Source: Exiguobacterium aestuarii (GTDB lineage: Bacteria > Bacillota > Bacilli > Exiguobacteriales > Exiguobacteriaceae). From it: 64,000 nt of DNA. Position numbers and translations under genes: made by a program. Within the stretch, counting starts at the first letter, position 1; the number at the start of each line of letters is the position of its first letter. Under the pieces are notes generated by a model, which saw only the letters and a list, made by a program, of their open reading frames with translations, was not told where the DNA came from and ran no database searches. The stretch lies in assembly GCF_020171655.1 (NCBI RefSeq), contig NZ_JAIVAC010000001.1, positions 806,001 to 870,000 of the forward strand. The letters run 5' to 3'. Of the stretch, positions 17,250 through 25,914 are shown piece by piece.

Positions 17250-19217
17250 TTACATCACTTCCTCAATCGCTTTAGTCACATGTTCATTGGCGATGATCGA
17301 ATCATCTTCCTGGAGTCCGAAGGCGACGTTCTCCTCGATCCACTCACGGCGATGCGTGACGTTATCACCCATCAAGACCGAGACACGCTTGTCCGCGACG
17401 GCCGCGTCGTCCACCGTGACACGGATGAGCGTACGGGTATCCGGGTTCATCGTCGTCTCCCACAACTGGTCCGCGTTCATCTCACCGAGACCTTTGTAGC
17501 GCTGGAGGATATAGCCTTTCTTATACACTTTGACCAACTTCTCGAGTGCTTCTTCGTCCCAAGCGTAGTCGAATTGCTCGGACTTGCCTTTCCCTTTTGA
17601 GATGCGATAGAGCGGTGGCAAGGCGACGAACACACGGCCTGCCTCAACGAGCGGTCGCATATAACGGAAGAAGAACGTGAGAAGGAGCACTTGGATATGC
17701 GCACCATCTGTATCAGCATCCGTCATGATGATGATCTTGTCAAAGTTGCAGTCATCCAAATCGAAATCATGACCGACTCCGGCACCGATCGCATGGATGA
17801 TCGTATTGATTTCTTCATTCTTCATGATGTCCTGGAGTTTTGACTTCTCGGAGTTGATGACTTTCCCGCGTAACGGAAGGATGGCTTGGAACGTCCGGTC
17901 ACGCCCTTGTTTGGCGGAACCACCGGCCGAGTCACCCTCGACGAGGAACAGTTCGTTCTTCGCGGCATTCTTCGATGTCGCCGGCGTCAATTTCCCGTTC
18001 AAGATGCTCGAACGTTTCTTCTTCTTACCGTTCCGTGCCTCTTCACGTGCTTTTCGTGCCGCCTCACGCGCCTGAGCCGCGCGAATCGCCTTTTTGATGA
18101 GCATCGTGGCCATCTGTGGGTTCTCTTCTAGGAAGATCGTCAGTTGCTTCGCCATGACGCTATCGGCACTCGCACGTGCCTCTGGGGAGCCAAGTTTCGA
18201 CTTCGTTTGGCCCTCGAACTGGAGGAACTCCTCAGGGATTCGAACCGAGACGATGAGCGTGAGTCCTTCACGGACATCGCCACCGTCTAGATTTTTGTCC
18301 TTCTCTTTGAGCAATCCGTTCTTCCGTGCATATTCATTCATGATCCGGGTCATTGCCGTCTTGGCACCGACCTCATGCGTACCGCCATCACGCGTTCGGA
18401 CGTTGTTGACGAATGAGAGGACGTTCTCGGAATAGGCGTCTGTGAACTGGAATGCGAGCTCGATCTCAATTTCGTTCTCTGTCCCTTCGAAGTAGACGAT
18501 CGGGTGAAGCGTCGCCTTATCGTCATTTAAATATTGAACGAATTCAGCGATCCCATCCTCGTAATGGAACGTCTCTTGTTTATCGGTACGCTCGTCCGTC
18601 AGCGTAATCGTCAATCCTTTTAAAAGGAAAGCCGATTCACGAAGGCGTTCGGCGAGCGTGTCATAGTTATACGTTGTCGTCGAGAAGATCGATGCATCCG
18701 GTTTAAAATAGACGCTCGTCCCGGTTTGGCGCGTCTTACCCGTCTCAAGGAGTGTCGTCTGCGGCACGCCACCGTCCGCAAATGTTTGCTCGAACACTTT
18801 CCCGTCGCGATGGATGGTCACGACGACCTTGCTCGAGAGTGCGTTGACGACCGAGGCACCTACCCCGTGGAGACCGCCCGACGTCTTGTAACCGCCTTGC
18901 CCGAACTTCCCACCGGCATGGAGAACCGTGAAGATGACTTCAGGTGTCGGTTTTCCAGAGGCATGCATCCCTGTCGGCATCCCACGTCCGTGGTCACGGA
19001 CCGTGATCGCATCGTCTTTATGAATCGTTACATCGATTTGACCACCGAACCCGGCGAGCGCCTCATCGATCGCATTGTCGACGATCTCATAGACGAGATG
19101 GTGAAGCCCGCGATGGTCGGTTGACCCGATGTACATCCCCGGTCGTTTTCGTACGGCCGTGAGTCCTTCGAGCACCTGGATGGCGTCTTCGTTGTAATTA
19201 AATAGATCTGTTGACAT
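17250..19217 (-). CDS. parE: DNA topoisomerase IV subunit B
   Basis: 655 residues from the ATG at 19217, where GAGGTG lies upstream; an in-frame extension of 24 residues has no site. GHKL ATPase motifs are VDNAIDEALAG, DHGRGMPTG and GGLHGVGASVVNALS. The TOPRIM domain has LFLVEGDSAGGSAKQGRDR and IIIMTDADTDGAHI. The C-terminal Mg-binding region ends with QRYKGLGEMNADQLWETTMN. It forms an operon with parC. Confidence 0.97.
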   Translation of the reverse strand: MSTDLFNYNEDAIQVLEGLTAVRKRPGMYIGSTDHRGLHHLVYEIVDNAIDEALAGFGGQIDVTIHKDDAITVRDHGRGMPTGMHASGKPTPEVIFTVLHAGGKFGQGGYKTSGGLHGVGASVVNALSSKVVVTIHRDGKVFEQTFADGGVPQTTLLETGKTRQTGTSVYFKPDASIFSTTTYNYDTLAERLRESAFLLKGLTITLTDERTDKQETFHYEDGIAEFVQYLNDDKATLHPIVYFEGTENEIEIELAFQFTDAYSENVLSFVNNVRTRDGGTHEVGAKTAMTRIMNEYARKNGLLKEKDKNLDGGDVREGLTLIVSVRIPEEFLQFEGQTKSKLGSPEARASADSVMAKQLTIFLEENPQMATMLIKKAIRAAQAREAARKAREEARNGKKKKRSSILNGKLTPATSKNAAKNELFLVEGDSAGGSAKQGRDRTFQAILPLRGKVINSEKSKLQDIMKNEEINTIIHAIGAGVGHDFDLDDCNFDKIIIMTDADTDGAHIQVLLLTFFFRYMRPLVEAGRVFVALPPLYRISKGKGKSEQFDYAWDEEALEKLVKVYKKGYILQRYKGLGEMNADQLWETTMNPDTRTLIRVTVDDAAVADKRVSVLMGDNVTHRREWIEENVAFGLQEDDSIIANEHVTKAIEEVM

Positions 19218-19312
19218 AGCAGTCACCTCAATTTCGAACACACGTTCGTTTTTCTTTCCTATTGTATAGCTGTTCATCGATTCTGGCAAGCCTCCCTTGT
19301 CAGCCGTTGCTG

Positions 19313-19343
19313 AAAAAAAGGAGACCTACCAAGGAGGTAGGTC
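19313..19343 (-). terminator. terminator of the CoA-binding gene
   Basis: GACCTACC-TCCTT-GGTAGGTC on the minus strand is followed, after CTCC, by a run of seven T. It abuts the stop codon. Confidence 0.75.
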
Positions 19344-19748
19344 TTATCCGAGTAGACGAGCATGCTCCACGTACAGGCAGCGGTTCTCGATGTAATCGAG
19401 CCCGGCATCGCGTGCGATTTGCTCCGCCTCTGGACTTGAGAGACCGAGCTGGTTGAAGACGAGCCCGACATCCCCATGTCGTACCGCATCTTCCGCGACA
19501 CCTGCTAAAAACTCACTGCGACGGAACACGTCGACGATATCGATTCTACCCGGGATGCTCTCGACGGACGGATATGCCTTGCGGCCGTTCCACTCCTCGA
19601 GCATCGGGTTGACAGGGATGACGGTATACCCGACACGTAGTAAGTACTCCGCAATCTGGTTGGCCGTCTTGTTCGGGTTGTCGGACACGCCGACGACCGC
19701 GATGGTCTTCGCTTCAGACAAAAGTTGCTTCAAACGCTGATCATCCAT
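19344..19748 (-). CDS. CoA-binding domain protein (YccU-like)
   Basis: 134 residues forming a single Rossmann-like CoA-binding domain: AKTIAVVGVSDNPNKTANQIAEYL near 14-37, YTVIPVNPML, then VDVFRRSEF and the terminal GLDYIENRCLYVEHARL. The family is widespread in bacteria but its role is not settled. The ribosome site is GGGGGA. Its stop codon adjoins its own terminator, so it is separate from parE. Confidence 0.88.
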   Translation of the reverse strand: MDDQRLKQLLSEAKTIAVVGVSDNPNKTANQIAEYLLRVGYTVIPVNPMLEEWNGRKAYPSVESIPGRIDIVDVFRRSEFLAGVAEDAVRHGDVGLVFNQLGLSSPEAEQIARDAGLDYIENRCLYVEHARLLG

Positions 19749-19866
19749 CCAAAATCCCCCTTTGGTTTACGTTTACAGTGTAACGTTACCTGACTTGCCG
19801 TTTCAAGTCCAATTTTCATCATAAGGTATAATGGTTCAACATTACAATTTCAAGACAAATCAATAT

Positions 19867-19893
19867 GGTTTACATAACAAATTATTGTCTACC
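19867..19893. repeat. dif-like sequence, copy C
   Basis: 27 bp with partial dyad symmetry: GGTTTACATAA, a 5-bp spacer CAAAT, then TATTGTCTACC. It matches copy B (22150-22176) at 22 of 26 positions when aligned in the same sense. Confidence 0.4.
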
Positions 19894-19964
19894 ATTTATT
19901 TCGCGTTAAAAATTATTGGTCGATTAACTACTCGATTCAGAAACAATCATGTAACTCATAAACA

Positions 19965-19990
19965 TTGCGTGAAATATCTATTTCACGCAA
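19965..19990. promoter_or_regulatory. perfect 12-bp-arm palindrome
   Basis: TTGCGTGAAATA-TC-TATTTCACGCAA, about 100 bp upstream of the diguanylate cyclase gene. The arms match perfectly and the spacer is 2 bp, which suits a dimeric repressor operator better than a terminator, since no T-tract follows. Confidence 0.45.
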
Positions 19991-20089
19991 CAATAAGGAC
20001 GTGTTATAAGGTCTTTTCATGGATGATTTTGATGACTTTTATATAAATACTAGCGTTCTTTCGCTATACTGAATGAGAGGAGGTGTGAG

Positions 20090-21151
20090 ATGGGAACAAT
20101 ATATGATGCCCGTCGCGGAACGCTATATAATGAACGCATCATGTTTTATGGCAACCTCATCGCCTGGTTCGTTCATCTCTTGTTCTGTCTGTTATTCTGG
20201 CGATTTGATATTACCTCTTTGTTCATCTCTAATGGAGTGAGCGTCCTATATTACACGATTTCATTTTATTTTGTACATAAGCGATGGTACGGCATTTTCT
20301 TTACCGGGCTGTTCATCGAAGTCGTGTATAACGCAATCATCTCGACCATCATTCTCGGTTGGGATGTCAACATGCATTATTTCATCCTCATGATGGCCTA
20401 TGGCGTCTTTTTCATGCCGAGCGTGACAAAAGGACAACGAATCTTGACGACCGCCCTCGCAATGGTGATTTATAGTATCCTCTTCGTCAATGTGTCAGAC
20501 GGAATGGTGACTTTGCCGCAACCTATTGAACAGGCGCTTGGGCTCTTTTGTATCCTTTCGACGGTCATGATGATCGCCGGTCTCTCTTTCATCTTTGAAT
20601 CAGCCGTCGTCGAGGTGACGGATGAACTCGAGCAATCGAACGAACAATTGCAGGTTCTCGCTTCGACAGATGGATTGACCGGGCTGCTGAATCGGAAAAT
20701 CGGGCACGAACGCGTCTCGGAATCCATCGAGCAGGCTAGTCGTGACGGCATCTCTTATGCCATTGCGCTATGTGACATCGACGGATTCAAGTCGTTCAAT
20801 GAGACGTATGGCCACGATTGTGGAGACCGTGTCATCCAACAAGTCGCATCCATCCTGTCCTCGGTTGACGGACTTGCCATACGCTGGGGTGGTGAAGAGT
20901 TTTTGCTCTTCTATACGAACTCGTCTGGAGACGTTTACGCCATAACGGAACAGTTGCGACATCAAATCGAATCCACACGTTTGGAATACGAAGGTGAACA
21001 ACTCCATATCACGATGACGTTCGGACTTGCCGTGCGTACACAGTTCGATACGTTAGAGGAGATCGTGAAAGAGGCAGATGATTATTTGCGTAAAGGAAAA
21101 CAAAATGGAAAGAATCAAGTTAGATTCGTAAGAAAAGGAGAGGTTCAATGA
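20090..21151 (+). CDS. membrane diguanylate cyclase (GGDEF domain)
   Basis: 353 residues. Six or so membrane helices fill residues 20-185, followed by a short linker and a GGDEF domain. The domain has DGLTGLLNRK, LCDIDGFKSFNETYGHDCGDRVI and the active site RWGGEEF near 267. It makes cyclic di-GMP from two GTP. The product-inhibition RxxD site is absent: the position before GGEEF reads SSVD. The N-terminal part looks like a ligand- or membrane-sensing module. It overlaps the recombinase gene by 4 bp. Confidence 0.9.
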   Translation: MGTIYDARRGTLYNERIMFYGNLIAWFVHLLFCLLFWRFDITSLFISNGVSVLYYTISFYFVHKRWYGIFFTGLFIEVVYNAIISTIILGWDVNMHYFILMMAYGVFFMPSVTKGQRILTTALAMVIYSILFVNVSDGMVTLPQPIEQALGLFCILSTVMMIAGLSFIFESAVVEVTDELEQSNEQLQVLASTDGLTGLLNRKIGHERVSESIEQASRDGISYAIALCDIDGFKSFNETYGHDCGDRVIQQVASILSSVDGLAIRWGGEEFLLFYTNSSGDVYAITEQLRHQIESTRLEYEGEQLHITMTFGLAVRTQFDTLEEIVKEADDYLRKGKQNGKNQVRFVRKGEVQ

Positions 21152-22161
21152 GTATCTTCCGTCAACTCGGACAACGGCCGACGACAACGAACTTGAAACG
21201 GTTTGAGCTGAACGGATTGCACCGATTACCTGTGTTCATCCAACAGTTCTTCCACCACTTAGCGGCTAAGCACTACTCCAAACAGACCGCTCAACGCTAT
21301 GTCTATGATGTATTGGATTTCTTCCGTTGGGTCGAACACGTGAGCGGGACTGAGTTAGAACCCGAGACAATTGATTTGGCGGCATTTACGGAAATCGATC
21401 ACGCGGGTGCAGAAGCATATGCGACTTACCTCGCCCTCGAGCTCGAGAACGCCCCGAGTGTCATCAATCGAAAACTCTCCACGTTACAATCACTCTTCAA
21501 TTATTTGATTGAGACGAACCAGGCCACAACCAATCCATTTCAGGCCGTGGAGCGCCCGAAGCGAGGCAAACGGAACCCGATCTATTTGACAGAGTCGGAG
21601 TGGCTCGACTTCTCAACGCTCGTCCGAAGCAATGTCGGGATGACGAACCGTGAGGCGAGCTGGTATGAGGCAAATCGCGAACGTGACTTTTTGATCATCC
21701 AACTTCTCGGACTGACGGGTATGCGCGTGTCCGAACTCGTCGGACTCAATTGGACCGATATTAACTTCGAGACCGAGACCATCCGTGTCATCGGTAAAGG
21801 GAACAAGGAACGCCTCATCCCGATAGCAGGTCCTCTTCAGCCCCTGCTCATCGAATACCGTCAATTGTCACGTGAAGGTGCGTTATTTCAGAATGAAAAA
21901 GGGAGACGAATTGCCGTTCGTACGGTTCAACACGTGTTAAAAGGCCATATCGATCGATTGAAACCATATCTCCCTTTCTTGTCATATAAACAAGTGACAC
22001 CCCATAAGCTCCGCCACACGTTTGCTACACGACTGGCGATGAGCGGAATCGATGTATTGACGATTCAACAGCTACTCGGTCATGAATCGGTGGCCACGAC
22101 ACAAGTGTATGCCCATATCGGTGACGAGCGGAAAAAACACGCGATATCAGGTTTGCAATAA
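21148..22161 (+). CDS. xerS: tyrosine recombinase, XerS-like
   Basis: 337 residues, close to the single-subunit XerS recombinases and longer than the ~300 residues of XerC/XerD. The N-terminal SAM-like core-binding domain spans about 25-130 and the catalytic domain 145-330. The catalytic residues are all present: Arg193 (GMRVSEL), Lys in GKGNKERLIP, His286 and Arg289 (HKLRHTFATRL), His312 (LLGHES) and Tyr321. XerS resolves chromosome dimers at a dif site near its gene in streptococci. The assignment as XerS rather than another Xer protein is by resemblance. Confidence 0.78.
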   Translation: MSIFRQLGQRPTTTNLKRFELNGLHRLPVFIQQFFHHLAAKHYSKQTAQRYVYDVLDFFRWVEHVSGTELEPETIDLAAFTEIDHAGAEAYATYLALELENAPSVINRKLSTLQSLFNYLIETNQATTNPFQAVERPKRGKRNPIYLTESEWLDFSTLVRSNVGMTNREASWYEANRERDFLIIQLLGLTGMRVSELVGLNWTDINFETETIRVIGKGNKERLIPIAGPLQPLLIEYRQLSREGALFQNEKGRRIAVRTVQHVLKGHIDRLKPYLPFLSYKQVTPHKLRHTFATRLAMSGIDVLTIQQLLGHESVATTQVYAHIGDERKKHAISGLQ

Positions 22162-22176
22162 TATGTTATGTAAACT
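22150..22176. repeat. dif-like sequence, copy B, at the 3' end of xerS
   Basis: GGTTTGCAATA-ATATG-TTATGTAAACT has partial dyad symmetry with a 5-bp spacer. The right arm equals the XerD half of B. subtilis dif as I recall it. The left arm lies in the last codons and stop of xerS. Confidence 0.45.
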
Positions 22177-22189
22177 ATATATCCAAATA

Positions 22190-22222
22190 TAAACACCACC
22201 TAATAAATGGGTGGTGTTTATA
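22190..22222. terminator. bidirectional terminator
   Basis: AAACACCACC and GGTGGTGTTT (8-9 nt loop) flanked by A/T tracts, between converging xerS and the hypothetical gene. Confidence 0.85.
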
Positions 22223-22223
22223 T

Positions 22224-23363
22224 TTATGTGCTCGACATGGATAGGATTAATACGGCATCATCGATGACCATATAATAGGCATTTTCATATGCAAAGCGTT
22301 CCTCTGTCTCTAAATCGAAAATGACGACACCGCTCGTAAGACCCTCTGTAAACTCATGCACGAGATAACGACGACCAATCACGCGCTCGAACGGTTCCAC
22401 GTCGATATAACGTGCCCCAGTCGCAATATCAATGACTTCCGTATGCATGTCGCTCTCATCTACCTTGATAAAGATTGTCGAACTGACATCGTCATATGTG
22501 AAGTCGAGTGGTTCGTAGGCGCCCCAGTCGACAACCGATACTTCATGTAACACATCAGGTGCCGTCAAGTCATAGATGACTTCTTCGTTCAAAGAGTCGA
22601 CGAACGCTGAAAATCGAAGGATGTCCTCGTTTTCGCCAAGGTATTGTACCGTGTCGCCTTCTCCTTGCAATCGGAGAACATCATCGAATGGCAATTCATC
22701 CCGCTGATCCCAGATTGCCTCAATCGCTTCCTCGAGCGGACAGATGAGTAGTGCCTCAGAATGGTCAATCGGGTCGTCCGGAGAGACTCGTCCATTATCG
22801 AGTGCATCATAGTAGTCAAATTCATCGAGTCTGGCGTTACAGACGATATACGCGATACCCGCGAATGTCGTCGTGAACAAATACAGTTCACGGAATCGTT
22901 CCGTTTTCCCGACTAGACGCTCGTCCCGAATGCGCTCCCGCTGACCGGTCACCCGATCATACAACCATGCCTCATCAGACGATTCAAATGCCGTCAAAAA
23001 AAGGAAGTAACGATGATCGAGTACCCAGAATAGCGTACTATTCCCTCTCTTCTCAAATGTCGTTACAATTTCTTCTTTCCCTGCTTTATAAGAGAACGCG
23101 ATCAACTCTGTCTTGATGATTCCTTCACCGTCTGGTATCTCGTTTAAGAAGTACACGAGATCCCCATCCACGAAGAGTTTCGAATAGCCGTAGTCTTCAT
23201 AGGGACGACGGTTCAACTGTGTAATCATCCCGTCCTCTTCATCGAAACGATAGAGGGAGAAAGTCGTCTCGTCTTTCTTTTCACGATAGTAAACCGATGA
23301 TGATGTGACGGCAATCAAATCCTCATGGTCGATCGGCATGGCACGTGCGTCCACAATTCTCAT
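22224..23363 (-). CDS. hypothetical protein, WD/propeller-like
   Basis: 379 residues, acidic, soluble, no signal peptide and no recognised family. Repeated short beta-strand units such as VYYREKKDETTFSLYRFDEEDG, DLVYFLNEIPDGEG and VIFDLETEERFAYENAY resemble blades of a beta-propeller or a display-value type protein. AGAGGTG precedes the ATG, which overlaps the stop of the upstream gene by 4 bp, so the two are coupled. Function unknown. Confidence 0.7.
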   Translation of the reverse strand: MRIVDARAMPIDHEDLIAVTSSSVYYREKKDETTFSLYRFDEEDGMITQLNRRPYEDYGYSKLFVDGDLVYFLNEIPDGEGIIKTELIAFSYKAGKEEIVTTFEKRGNSTLFWVLDHRYFLFLTAFESSDEAWLYDRVTGQRERIRDERLVGKTERFRELYLFTTTFAGIAYIVCNARLDEFDYYDALDNGRVSPDDPIDHSEALLICPLEEAIEAIWDQRDELPFDDVLRLQGEGDTVQYLGENEDILRFSAFVDSLNEEVIYDLTAPDVLHEVSVVDWGAYEPLDFTYDDVSSTIFIKVDESDMHTEVIDIATGARYIDVEPFERVIGRRYLVHEFTEGLTSGVVIFDLETEERFAYENAYYMVIDDAVLILSMSST

Positions 23364-24580
23364 AAAGCACCTCTTTCATGTCCAGATTCAGCAGGTTCGA
23401 CAGTGACAAGGCCCGGTGGTCGTTTCGGGAACGTGATACGGAGATGGGCATATTCAATCACATTCTGGTGTGGATGATTCTTATCGATCCAACGAACACG
23501 CTGTTGATTCGCCAGAGCATGACCGATTTTCTCTTCCATCTGAAATTTTGAGATATCCCGATATGCGACTTCTTGGATATACGTCTCTTCATCGGTCTCA
23601 AACTGTTGCCAAATCCCCATGATTAGTTGGCCAAGTGCTGAAACTCGTCGTTCCGGTAACGTGATGGTCCCTAACGTCTGACTCACTTCCCTCAGACATT
23701 CGTTAGGGTCATCCGATACCGCAAACAATCGCTTCGCCGTATTGTTCATAACGCGATAGCGACGCTTCCCGCTCTCGAGTCTGAGTACTTGCGCATATGG
23801 CTCGACCGGCACGCCGTGAAAGAACGTCTCTGTACCACCCCATGCGAATCCGAAGGAAGGATCGAACTTTCGGATCGTCTGCATGAACGACATCATAAAG
23901 TCCTCAACTTCTCTCCGCTCAAGTCGGAGCCATTCGGCAAGAGCGAGTGTGCCTTTGTGTTTTGAGATACGGTCGACCGGGAAGAAGAGTTCGCCGTCTG
24001 CCAGACGATGAGGCTTTAACTCGACCCCATCCGCCCGATAATCGGTCGATGGTCTACCGCCCCTACCTGCGTAAATGACCCATTCCTCATCCGTACTCTC
24101 GATAGCATACGCCTGGTGGGCCCACGGTGGGGTCACATATAAGGCCGGATATTCCTCGAATGTGTCGAGATGGATATAGGAACGGTCATTCCATAGGTGA
24201 GCGACGAGACGGACGACCTCGCCTGTCTCAGAATCTTTAGGCGCGATATAGTTTCCGGTATCACCGATGAACGTCAGCACATGGAATCCATATCCGTTGT
24301 ATAAATGACGTACGATTCGTTCGAATACGGCTGTCACCATCCGCTCGAATAAGGGATGGTCCTCGTTTCGGTCAAGAGTCGGCGAATCGACCGTACACAT
24401 GAGCCAGCCCATCCGCTCATACAATCGGACACGGAGCGGATAAGAGATCAACGGAGAAGAACTCGCATGAATCTCAGTCAAGCGAATATTGGACATGTTT
24501 TCGACTTGCAAGGTGAATCCACTGCGCCTTAGCTGTTCCTCCATTTTTTTCTTCCAGTTGATCGTCTCCATCCCATCCAC
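23360..24580 (-). CDS. hypothetical protein, no recognised family
   Basis: 406 residues, soluble, rich in Arg, Trp and aromatic residues, no signal peptide. Visible blocks are GWLMCTVDSPTLDRNEDHP, YAGRGGRPSTDYRADGVELKPH and VEDFMMSFMQTIRKFDPSFGF. The start region has a weak ribosome site, and ATG at 24571 is an alternative. It is coupled by ATGA overlap to the following hypothetical gene, which argues for a joint role. No function can be proposed. Confidence 0.7.
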   Translation of the reverse strand: MDGMETINWKKKMEEQLRRSGFTLQVENMSNIRLTEIHASSSPLISYPLRVRLYERMGWLMCTVDSPTLDRNEDHPLFERMVTAVFERIVRHLYNGYGFHVLTFIGDTGNYIAPKDSETGEVVRLVAHLWNDRSYIHLDTFEEYPALYVTPPWAHQAYAIESTDEEWVIYAGRGGRPSTDYRADGVELKPHRLADGELFFPVDRISKHKGTLALAEWLRLERREVEDFMMSFMQTIRKFDPSFGFAWGGTETFFHGVPVEPYAQVLRLESGKRRYRVMNNTAKRLFAVSDDPNECLREVSQTLGTITLPERRVSALGQLIMGIWQQFETDEETYIQEVAYRDISKFQMEEKIGHALANQQRVRWIDKNHPHQNVIEYAHLRITFPKRPPGLVTVEPAESGHERGAL

Positions 24581-24626
24581 TCACTTTCTCTCATCATCTC
24601 ATTGTGAATTTTTCCCGATTCTCGTT

Positions 24627-25799
24627 TTACACAAACGCTTTTCGCTTCATTTGCGTGCTGAGACGTTGGATTGCCTCGTCTAGCAATTCGCGACGCGTCC
24701 CGATATTCATCCGTTCAAACGCTTCACCTTGAGGACCGAACGGAGTACCCGGTGACAAGAAGATTCGTACGTCTTGATGTAGCCAAGACTTTCTCTCCTC
24801 CGCAGACATCGGGAGCTCCGAAAAGTCGATCCACAATAAATAGCTCGCCTCAGGACGCGCCGTACGGAGCATCGGTAGATGGGCTTCAATCGAGTCGATG
24901 ACCTCGCTCATTTGTTGCTCGAGTTCTTCACGTAACTGATCGAGCCATTGCTCCGCACGTTTGTCTGTATAGGCGGCGATGATAGCTGTATTCGCAAACG
25001 GTGTCGGGAGGACGTGATGTTTGTTCTGTACTTTCGTGATCTGCTTCCGCCATTCATCGACCGGACAGATGATGTAGGATGCAAATAAACCTGCGATGTT
25101 AAACGCTTTTGAGGGCGCACTTACTGTGATGACACGGGGGTCGAGTGAGCCGATTGCGGTATGTTTATGAGAAGGGAACGTCAAATCCGCATGGATCTCA
25201 TCTGCGACGACGATGACATCATATTGATTTGCAAGCTCGACGACCTTTTCCAGTTCTGCTCTCGTCCAGACACGTCCGACCGGATTATGCGGAGAACAGA
25301 GCAAGAAGAGCTTCGCTTGTTTCATCGCGTCCTCTAATGCGACAAAGTCCATCTCATAGCGTCCATCGTTCTCTTTCAACGGCGCATCGAACACCTGTCG
25401 TTTCGAACCGACGACGAGTTCATGGAACGGTGGGTAGACGGGTGACTGAATGACAACACCATCCCCGACTTCCGTCAGTGCCTCGACGATATGTGTCAAT
25501 GCGGGGACGACCCCACTTGAGAATAAGACATGCTTCGGATCAATCTCCATATCGTGACGTCGCCCGTACCAAGACCGAACCGCTTCCTGCGCTTCAGGCG
25601 CGAACAAGGTATAGCCGAATTCTCCTTGAGCGGCCTTGTTGGCGAGTGCCTCCGAAATAGACGGTGCTGTACGGATATCGATGTCGGCCACCCAGAGCGG
25701 CAAGACCTCTTCTGACAGATGGAACCAACGCTCCAACCCATCCCACTTCACTGAGTTCGTACCAGTACGTTCAAGTTGTTGTTGTAAAATTGATTTCAT
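24627..25799 (-). CDS. PatB/MalY family PLP-dependent C-S lyase
   Basis: 390 residues from the ATG at 25799, 6 nt after AGGAGGG; a longer in-frame reading upstream has no ribosome site and runs across the divergent gene's promoter. It is a fold-type I aminotransferase-like protein. The MalY/PatB features are WVADIDIRTAPSISEAL, LLCSPHNPVGRVWTRAEL, VVADEIHADL and the PLP lysine in SAPSKAFNIAG. PatB acts as cystathionine beta-lyase or cysteine desulfhydrase. Divergent from the YgjP-like gene. Confidence 0.87.
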   Translation of the reverse strand: MKSILQQQLERTGTNSVKWDGLERWFHLSEEVLPLWVADIDIRTAPSISEALANKAAQGEFGYTLFAPEAQEAVRSWYGRRHDMEIDPKHVLFSSGVVPALTHIVEALTEVGDGVVIQSPVYPPFHELVVGSKRQVFDAPLKENDGRYEMDFVALEDAMKQAKLFLLCSPHNPVGRVWTRAELEKVVELANQYDVIVVADEIHADLTFPSHKHTAIGSLDPRVITVSAPSKAFNIAGLFASYIICPVDEWRKQITKVQNKHHVLPTPFANTAIIAAYTDKRAEQWLDQLREELEQQMSEVIDSIEAHLPMLRTARPEASYLLWIDFSELPMSAEERKSWLHQDVRIFLSPGTPFGPQGEAFERMNIGTRRELLDEAIQRLSTQMKRKAFV

Positions 25800-25914
25800 G
25801 TTCATCCCTCCTCCTCTTACTGTATCAAAGTTGATTCGACTGCGTGCCAAAAAAGCATGGCAGTTTCTTGCCGACTTCGTTATACTCAATCGAGATATAG
25901 TGAGGAGGTAATGT

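Larger units (their letters stand above)
19749..20089. other. 341-bp intergenic region before the DGC-xerS pair
   Basis: No gene is seen. It is AT-rich, lies between divergent genes, and holds a dif-like sequence (19867-19893), a perfect palindrome (19965-19990) and a small TAGCG/CGCTA inverted repeat near 20055. GAGGAGGTG at its end is the ribosome site of the cyclase gene. Confidence 0.6.

Noticed and set aside
17175-18435. Plus-strand open frames opposite parE
   Set aside because: Same reason: composition shadow of parE, low-complexity Arg/Ser-rich translations, no ribosome sites.
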